From the NCBI RefSeq assembly GCF_001039355.2, contig NW_019775615.1, forward strand, positions 267,225-290,262: 23,038 nt of DNA, in the 5' to 3' direction. Of the stretch, positions 10,740 through 23,038 are shown piece by piece (position 1 is the stretch's first letter; each line of letters starts with the position of its first letter). Origin of the DNA: Lingula anatina (lineage: Eukaryota; Brachiopoda; Lingulata; Lingulida; Lingulidae). Under the pieces are notes generated by a model, which was given only the letters and a program-made list of their open reading frames with translations, did no database searches and was not told the origin of the DNA. The position numbers were made by a program, and so were the translations under genes.

Positions 10740-13700
10740 CCCACTAGACACTTGCAACCCCTGTCCTAAATCTCCACACCTGCACTCACCTGTGTGTGCC
10801 AAGTTGAAAACATCTGGTCATAGAACTCTGACAGCCACTCTACCACAGTCTCTTCTTGGTTGGTCTCCACTATTGTCTTCCACTGATTTAACAGCTGAGT
10901 CTGGATAATAAGTAGGAAATAGAAAACCAGGTCCAATCTAAAATTATGTGCATCAGTTCAGACTTGTGAAATTCCAAGAGAAATTTGGCTACTCAATTCC
11001 ATGGTTATAACTAGCTTTTTGGGCTCCTTGACACATTTTCACAAATCATGACCACCACTGTCAAACAAGGGGACTTGAAGTGACTCGCTGTTTTTGGTTT
11101 GGGGCTAAAAAGACCTCAAAATTCAAATATTGTGGTCTGGATTACAGAGTTAATGACAGTCATATTGAGTTTACTTCTGAGTCAAAAAAAAAGATCTTAT
11201 AAATCCCACAACAGACCCTTTGTTCACAGTTTGTATGCTGACATGTGGGAAAGCTTTGGAGTTCAAGTTTTATATCTATAATAATATGACTCACCTTATG
11301 GCACTTGTGATAGTATTTGTAAAGCTGTGGCAATCTGTCTATGTTGGAGAAGATTTTTACGTAAACCTGGGCAGATTCTGAGGAAAGAAAAAAAAACTTG
11401 CAAATACCTCCTGGTCAGCATTATCTATTTAGTAGAGGGAAAACCTTCCTCTTACCTAATTTGTAATATTTCATTATTCAAATCTTTTTAAGTGATTATA
11501 ATATTCAGAAATTGAGTTTCATTCAACACTTTCCCAAAAGATTTTAATCCAAAGCTGATACAATAATAATAAACAAGTGGAGAATTCATGTAGTTTTTCA
11601 TAAGAAATTCCAACTAATTACGATAATTTTCAGTCTCACAGAATGTGAAGTATCACCTAAAGACTTTGCATTGAAAGCTGCTACAACTTGTGGACTCAAC
11701 ATGGCTTCCAGTCTATTTTTCAGTTTTTCCAAGTGCTGACACCTATCTTTGTAATCAGGGACATCTACCAGGATTTGCTGGATTGAAACAACAGACAAAA
11801 TTTCATATCTTCTGCTCCTTATAGCTGTGTTACATGAGGATGTCTGAGTGATTTTCATCAAAGTCAATGTTGCCATTTATTAAGCAGTGCAATATAAAAT
11901 CATATAAGGAAAATAAAAGATTTTTCAACAATGACCTTGAAATGACAGATGCTTGAATAGATCACAAACAAACAGATTAAACCAAATTATCTATTTTTTG
12001 ATAAATTAATATTCACTTGGATAAAAGACCACAGGCCAAAAAACATACAAGTATAAACATCCACTTACCAAACTCTGCTGCATTCCAACCAATTTTTCTG
12101 CTATCTAAATACAGAAAATGGAAGAATAATAAAAACATCTAAAAATATTACACTAGACCGATAAGAAGTAATGCACTGTAAACAAATGTTTAGTCAAAGC
12201 CCAAAGGTACCTGCTACCAATATCATGTCCATTTATAGCAGTTTATTTGAATTATGTAAATCAGTTCTCCAGTGAATAAATATACTTTGTCACTGTACCA
12301 AATGTCAACTGGCATATTCAACCTGCGCCCCAGAAAGGGGGGGGGGAGGGGGAGGGGGACAGCGGCAGTTTGATATCCAGAGTTTCACCTCTAACACTAG
12401 ATCTGCTTGTGAATGATGTTAAGTCAATAAAACAAATAGCATGTTTCAGAACAAAACAACCTGAAATATTGTTACCATGGTTGACATTAAGTTTAAAAAT
12501 TAAATGGTCATGCTTATAACAAACTCTGTTTCCTGAGTGATGATGTCTATGGGAAATGGACGAATGTCAGGGCTCTTACCATTTGTCATATGAAAGTGTC
12601 CAGAATGAGAATTTATGTTTGTTCTTCATTTGATTGAAATTACTACTGACTGAAACCAAATATATTTACACATTGATAACTTACCACATTTATATCCTGA
12701 GAATCAAAAACTTCTTCAATGTCAGCTGAGAGAGTAGACCAGTTATCGGCTTCCTACAGAATACGAGTCACACATTGGTTCTAAAACATTCTTGTATTTT
12801 AATGTTTAAACATTCTAAAACATTTACCAATATATCCATACTTTTATTGATTCATAACAAAGTCAAATAAAAGTTAAAACTTGAACAACTCAGTTCATAT
12901 GTATATTCCAACTTCTTTTTAAATCGTCTTATTGTGTTAAACAAGAAGCACGTGTGTGACTACAAAGCTTGTAGATTAATTTGTTTCACACCACTCCAAA
13001 TGTATGATATGGCTTTTCAGTTATTTGCAAATTGACTTCGATACATGATTTCATTAGAACCATTCAAGTATTTGGCTAGTATGATATAGCATGCTAATTG
13101 TTAATTGAGGAACAGCCCTGTTGCACAAATACCTTGAGAGCATTAGAAGCAGCTTGCATTCTAGATTTGATGTTGTCCAACTGTAGCAGCATCTGCATGC
13201 TTTGTGAGGTGTCATGTTCTACCTGATAGGGGCAATATAAAGGCATTTTCTTCATAAGGACAAAACGAATGGAAAATTATTTGAAGTCCTTTGCTAAGAC
13301 AAATTAGAGGACACACACAACTGTATGCTTCTGGCATGTTTGGGACTTACCCATGACATCACTGTGTGAATCTACTACTTGAGTGTTTGAGAAATTAAAA
13401 CATTTTTTTCAAATCAATATATTAAAATATCATATGTCATTCTTAAGACCAAATTTAAATATGTGTATGTGCAGTTAAGTTTTGCAGATATTTTCTCTAT
13501 TCATTTGCTATCTTAGATAAATATAAAATATACTAATGCAATTTTCATTACACTGAAATTGTAATGTCAGTGATGTATTTGTCTACATCAAAGCATTTAT
13601 ATTTAAATATATATTTTTCTATTCCTCCACACCTTCTGAATGTCCTCTTTTACCATCCTCATCTGATCCTGCAGCAAGGATGCTTCCTGTTTTACTGCTT

Positions 13701-14809
13701 CTATCTCACGGATTACCCTACAATTAAAAAACACTACTGCATGATACACTGATTGAACCTAAGACTTATTACAATGTCACAATACCTACGGAAATCATTT
13801 AAAGTATTATGAATTGCCCTCTTATTGTTATATTTTAAGAAAATATTCATATAGTCAACATTCTGGAATTAATAAAAGCATTTACCCACCTATATCAAGA
13901 CATTTCAACTACCAAAAAATCACTCGAATATATAAAAGAAAAGAAAATAAAAAGCATCAATGTCACAATAACAAGTACAGCAATCTTGTGAGCAATCTTG
14001 ATTGCAACCTCGGTCTAGATTACCTGGGTAAATTCTGAACAGCCTGCTGACTTGCTTCCTCAATGACATTGTTCACTTCTTGTATGAACATCTGTAGCTT
14101 CATCACCATGGTAGTGGCATATTGCTGAAATTACATTGCATCAATTTTATCAACCAATTGCAAACATAATAAAAAAAAAAAAAACGAGTTAAATAAAAAA
14201 CAAAGACAAGAAAGAAAAATCAACAAGGGAAACTGAAAACTAATAATGAAAGAAAGAAAAAACTGATAAATACATGAAACTGAGAATATACAGTTTTAAG
14301 CTGTTAAAAACAGCCACGGGATTATTCTTTTATTATATTAAAATATTGTTTTAAATTGAATTTTAAACTCAAATGTGATTAAAACTGCTAACAGCAAGGC
14401 TGCAAAATTCGGATATGTCCCTTTAAGATGCTTACACAAATATGCTGTGGTTTATGCAATACTCACATCCTTTTTGACTGTTGGATCCTTCTGGGACTTA
14501 AAGGCAGCATTAACCCATTCCTTTATGTCAAAATTTTCATCCAGAAATTTAGAGAAATCCTATGAAATACACATAATGATGTTTTTTTTAACAGACAGGA
14601 CAATAGCATGTATATTATGGTTCATTTTTGTTCTTAATTGCACACTTAAATATGGAGAGAGAGAACCAAATGATATAAAATTAACAAAATACAAGTTTAA
14701 GAAATGAAACGGTTTCAATCAAATTATTTATTCGTGCATCTTCATGCAGTTCATTTACTTGTTAAACATTCTAGAGACACATGGTATATTGAGCTCTTCA
14801 ACTTACCAT
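5046..14809 (-). CDS. COG7: COG7, conserved oligomeric Golgi complex subunit 7 (22 coding exons, 742 aa)
   Basis: COG7 is a lobe-B subunit of the COG complex, which tethers retrograde intra-Golgi vesicles. Coding exons in transcription order: 14807-14809, 14467-14559, 14024-14124, 13633-13717, 13133-13222, 12685-12753, 12069-12104, 11657-11777, 11295-11377, 10790-10900, 10130-10288, 9710-9892, 9281-9355, 9057-9122, 8710-8836, 8275-8383, 7941-8038, 7304-7431, 6779-6862, 6020-6134, 5564-5695, 5046-5206. Every intron is GT-AG, phases match, and the sum is 2229 nt. The product resembles human COG7 (770 aa) end to end: DFSKF at the N-terminus, MVMKLQ..FIQEVN (res. 39-50), [14 protein letters not shown] (res. 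125-138), [14 protein letters not shown] (res. 176-193), [14 protein letters not shown] (res. 214-227), a TWHTQVQW junction near res. 264, IIQTCGELILH near res. 467, [21 protein letters not shown] (res. 685 on), and C-terminal [15 protein letters not shown]. The N-terminal 150 residues are helical and coiled-coil-like. Identity is secure; only the exact start (14807 or in-frame 14813) is uncertain. Confidence 0.96.
6515..6699. mobile_element. MITE-like element, copy A, in COG7 intron 19
   Basis: The left end (GACTCCATTCCCATAGACA from 6517) and the reverse complement of the right end (GACCCCAATCCCATAGACA, 6680-6698) form a 19-bp TIR with 17 matches. Inner inverted arms (AATGACATGCCTCCTCTTG against CAAGAGGTGTGTCATT) give foldback potential. 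The core, including the block ACAGAAAAGCTGGTGATTAT, is shared with copy B at 17726-17939 in the same orientation. There is no coding capacity. A target-site duplication is not clear for this copy. Confidence 0.75.
7779..7829 (-). pseudogene. Decayed partial duplicate of COG7 exon 17
   Basis: This intronic segment repeats the 3' half of COG7 exon 17 (7941-8038) together with its splice donor, offset by 158 bp. Shared plus-strand blocks are CCTTCTTCTAG (7782-7792 and 7940-7950) and GTGCTTCTCT (7813-7822 and 7971-7980). Intronic flanks (AAAGGTTATCAAT against AAAAGGTATCAAT) also match. Aligned in the exon 17 frame, the copy reads R-E-A-L-Q-L-S-V-A-stop-L-E-E against [13 protein letters not shown], so it has an in-frame TAG. 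It lacks the exon's 5' half and acceptor. Confidence 0.8.
10709..10736 (+). repeat. A28 homopolymer in COG7 intron 10
   Basis: This is an uninterrupted run of 28 A. It could be the tail of a retroposed sequence on the plus strand or simple slippage. No tRNA-like head or flanking duplication was recognised upstream. Confidence 0.8.
12069..12104 (-). other. COG7: COG7 36-nt microexon (exon 7)
   Basis: This is a phase-0 microexon of 12 codons reading [12 protein letters not shown], with an acceptor after TTTAG and a GTAAGT donor. It bridges exon 6 (ending DINV) and exon 8 (starting [11 protein letters not shown]). It matches the human COG7 segment ISAKLTGMQNSL, so the exon is real despite its size. 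Skipping it would keep the frame and delete 12 residues. Confidence 0.9.
12337..12358 (+). repeat. G-run (G10-A-G5-A-G5), G-quadruplex candidate
   Basis: This G-only tract with two single A interruptions lies in COG7 intron 6. The G-rich strand is the template strand for COG7, so the transcript is C-rich here. Confidence 0.75.
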
Positions 14810-14819
14810 TATCATGCAT
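14807..14819 (-). other. COG7: COG7 start-codon exon (ATG is the last codon of exon 1)
   Basis: Exon 2 opens directly with GAT TTC TCT AAA (DFSKF), so the initiator must come from an upstream exon. On the minus strand, ATAATG followed by GTAAGT gives an excellent donor whose last exonic bases are ATG, restoring MDFSKF exactly as in vertebrate COG7. An in-frame ATG lies two codons earlier (14813-14815, reading M-I-M-D-F). A third, out-of-frame ATG lies at 14817-14819. The family N-terminus favours 14807-14809. The first intron (14560-14806) therefore separates the 5' UTR and promoter from essentially all coding sequence. Confidence 0.85.
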
Positions 14820-15205
14820 CCCTTAATTGTGTTTTTTGGGCAATTAGTCGTAGGTTTTTCCCCACCACTCACAAGAGATACTCGTCCTTCTTGTTTGCCA
14901 CACGTCAATTAAGTACCCACTTACGGCAGCGGTGAAAATGACTCGAGAGTACCGTTGATAATTTAACAATTAATTTTGACTTATGTGATCACCAAATTGA
15001 ATATTTGGTATTAAGTATGAAATAAAAATAACATATTAATGATGAAAAGTGAACGAAATGTATGAATTTATCATAACTAGGCCAAAAGGTATACTAGATA
15101 GATGCATGGAAATATACAACCCTTTTCGCGCTATTCTCAACATGTGTTACAAGAAGGCGAAGCCGAAAATCAGTTCAAAAAGTTGAAGATAAAAGTCTAT
15201 TTAAG
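14816..15205. promoter_or_regulatory. Shared divergent 5' region of COG7 and TANGO6 (candidate bidirectional promoter)
   Basis: Both genes point outward from this stretch of about 390 bp. It must hold both 5' UTRs and start sites unless distal first exons exist outside the window's visible signals. No obvious TATA box was seen for either gene. Visible candidate motifs are TGACGTGT on the minus strand at 14900-14907 (resembling ATF6/XBP1 or CRE-type sites) and TTTCGCGC at 15124-15131 (E2F-like). Motif roles are inference; the divergent arrangement is direct observation. Confidence 0.55.
15098..15205 (+). other. Candidate 5' non-coding first exon of TANGO6 (3' boundary at 15205)
   Basis: TTTAAG followed by GTAAGC at 15206 is a strong donor. 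A second donor, CAG followed by GTGAGC at 15216, lies 10 bp on. Splicing to the acceptor at 15677-15678 would place ATG as the first bases of the next exon. The reading frame in phase with that ATG is open back to a TAG at 15095-15097 but contains no ATG, which supports a non-coding exon. The 5' end is arbitrary, because the start site cannot be seen. A 26-codon upstream ORF starts at the ATG at 15106. Confidence 0.45.
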
Positions 15206-15678
15206 GTAAGCACAGGTGAGCAAAATTTGCTGTGAAAGACCCATGACTGTTCAAAGCACGGTGTTTAATTTTATGGAGATCCTTTCACCAGATTTAGCCA
15301 AACTGCATCAGGAGTTGCCACAGTTTTCGGCCCGCCTACCGGTCCAGTATGGTTGTAAACATGTTAAGTACCACTGTATCTGTAAGGCCCAAATAGTGGC
15401 AATTTTGAACGGCCAACAGTTCACCGCAAAACATTAACATGATGCAACTTGTTGACCATTTATATAGTTCCATTCGTTGTTTGATTTGAATTTTTATCAT
15501 TCTCCCTTGAAAGTTAGCATACTGGTACGTAACAGTACTATTCCTTTTAATATTTTTTAAATTAAATCATACACCATAAAGTATAATATGCTGTCTTGAG
15601 GACACTGGCTTATAACTAATTATTTGTGCCATTATAATTAAATTTATGTGACATTTTACTTTTTACCTTTCATTCCAG

Positions 15679-22716
<7,038 letters not shown>

Positions 22717-22729
22717 CATTCAAGAAAAC

Positions 22730-22775
22730 ATGGTGGATAGGGTGTTCTAGATATGGTGGATAGGGTGTTCTAGAT
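22730..22775 (+). repeat. Two perfect 23-bp tandem copies in TANGO6 3' UTR
   Basis: The 23-bp unit at 22730-22752 (starting ATGGTGGATAGGG, ending TTCTAGAT) is repeated exactly at 22753-22775. The end motif GTTCTAGATAA recurs as GTTCTAGATAAT at about 22840-22851. The repeat starts 14 bp after the stop codon, so it is transcribed but untranslated. Confidence 0.9.
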
Positions 22776-22972
22776 AAGTTTCAGAAACTGTGAAGCATTG
22801 TTCTGGTGAGCTCGCATTTGAAAGTCAGAACGTGCTGGGCGTTCTAGATAATTTTAAACTATCTTTTATCAAAATTCTGAATGTGCTTTAAAATAAGATG
22901 ATGAAATCATCATTTCTAACTGAATCATCCCACCACTTATAAAAAATGTTCTTTTATGTTAAAAACGAAAGC

Positions 22973-22978
22973 AATAAA
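22973..22978 (+). terminator. TANGO6 poly(A) signal AATAAA
   Basis: This canonical AATAAA lies 257 nt after the stop codon, followed by a T/GT-rich stretch (TGTATGTTTTATT) suited to cleavage. It is the best polyadenylation signal before the window ends. Confidence 0.75.
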
Positions 22979-23038
22979 AAAATCAATTGTGCAAATATTT
23001 TCATATGTATGTTTTATTATTTATAAGAATTTTTTTTT

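Noticed and set aside
12545-12570. GATGTCTATGGGAAATGG, similar to the right end of the MITE copies
   Set aside because: Similarity is limited to about 12 bases, with no matching core or opposite terminus nearby.
14919-14924. GTAAGT on the minus strand upstream of COG7, a possible alternative first-exon donor
   Set aside because: Use of this donor to exon 2 would leave the transcript without an initiator ATG in the family-typical position. The ATG-GTAAGT site at 14805-14809 explains the N-terminus fully.
15243-15437. Open frame after the TANGO6 leader starting with ATG ACT GTT, reading MTVQSTVFNFMEILSPDLAK
   Set aside because: It could be an alternative first coding exon, but the only donor in the right phase (GT at 15342, CCG-GTCCAG) is weak. 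Two strong donors just upstream make this region intronic. No family match was recognised.

Overview
The window is eukaryotic nuclear DNA from an animal. It is AT-rich, its genes are split by many short GT-AG introns (mostly about 150-700 bp), and it carries small non-autonomous transposons. Two genes can be reconstructed in full, exon by exon. Reading phase is kept across every junction, and the spliced products follow well-known animal families over their whole length. Species cannot be fixed from this sequence. Invertebrate-like intron sizes and a tRNA-derived repeat fit a marine invertebrate (mollusc or annelid type), but that is inference only.

Layout: (1) Positions 1-235 hold a tandem pair of tRNA-like sequences, probably a SINE fragment. 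(2) Positions about 236-4585 are AT-rich intergenic DNA with no supportable gene. They contain an approximately 877-bp element with 17-bp perfect terminal inverted repeats (1062-1938) and several small palindromes. (3) Positions about 4586-14809 hold COG7 on the minus strand: 22 coding exons, 742 residues, stop codon at 5046-5048. (4) Positions about 14816-15205 form a short shared 5' region between the two divergent genes. (5) Positions about 15205-23000 hold TANGO6 (TMCO7) on the plus strand: 14 coding exons, 1153 residues, stop codon at 22714-22716, with a poly(A) signal at 22973-22978.

Both products act in Golgi organisation and membrane trafficking. COG7 is a lobe-B subunit of the conserved oligomeric Golgi tethering complex. 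TANGO6 was named for a secretion and Golgi-organisation phenotype and carries the C-terminal domains of yeast Rtp1. Their head-to-head arrangement, with only about 400 bp between the COG7 start codon and the likely first TANGO6 splice donor, suggests a bidirectional promoter and possible co-regulation. In both genes the first intron lies directly at the start codon.

No bacterial-type system, CRISPR array, rRNA or intact tRNA gene was seen. The main items beyond the two genes are a decayed partial exon duplication in COG7, two copies of one MITE family (one in each gene), the TIR element upstream, and a tandem repeat that overlaps the COG7 stop codon.
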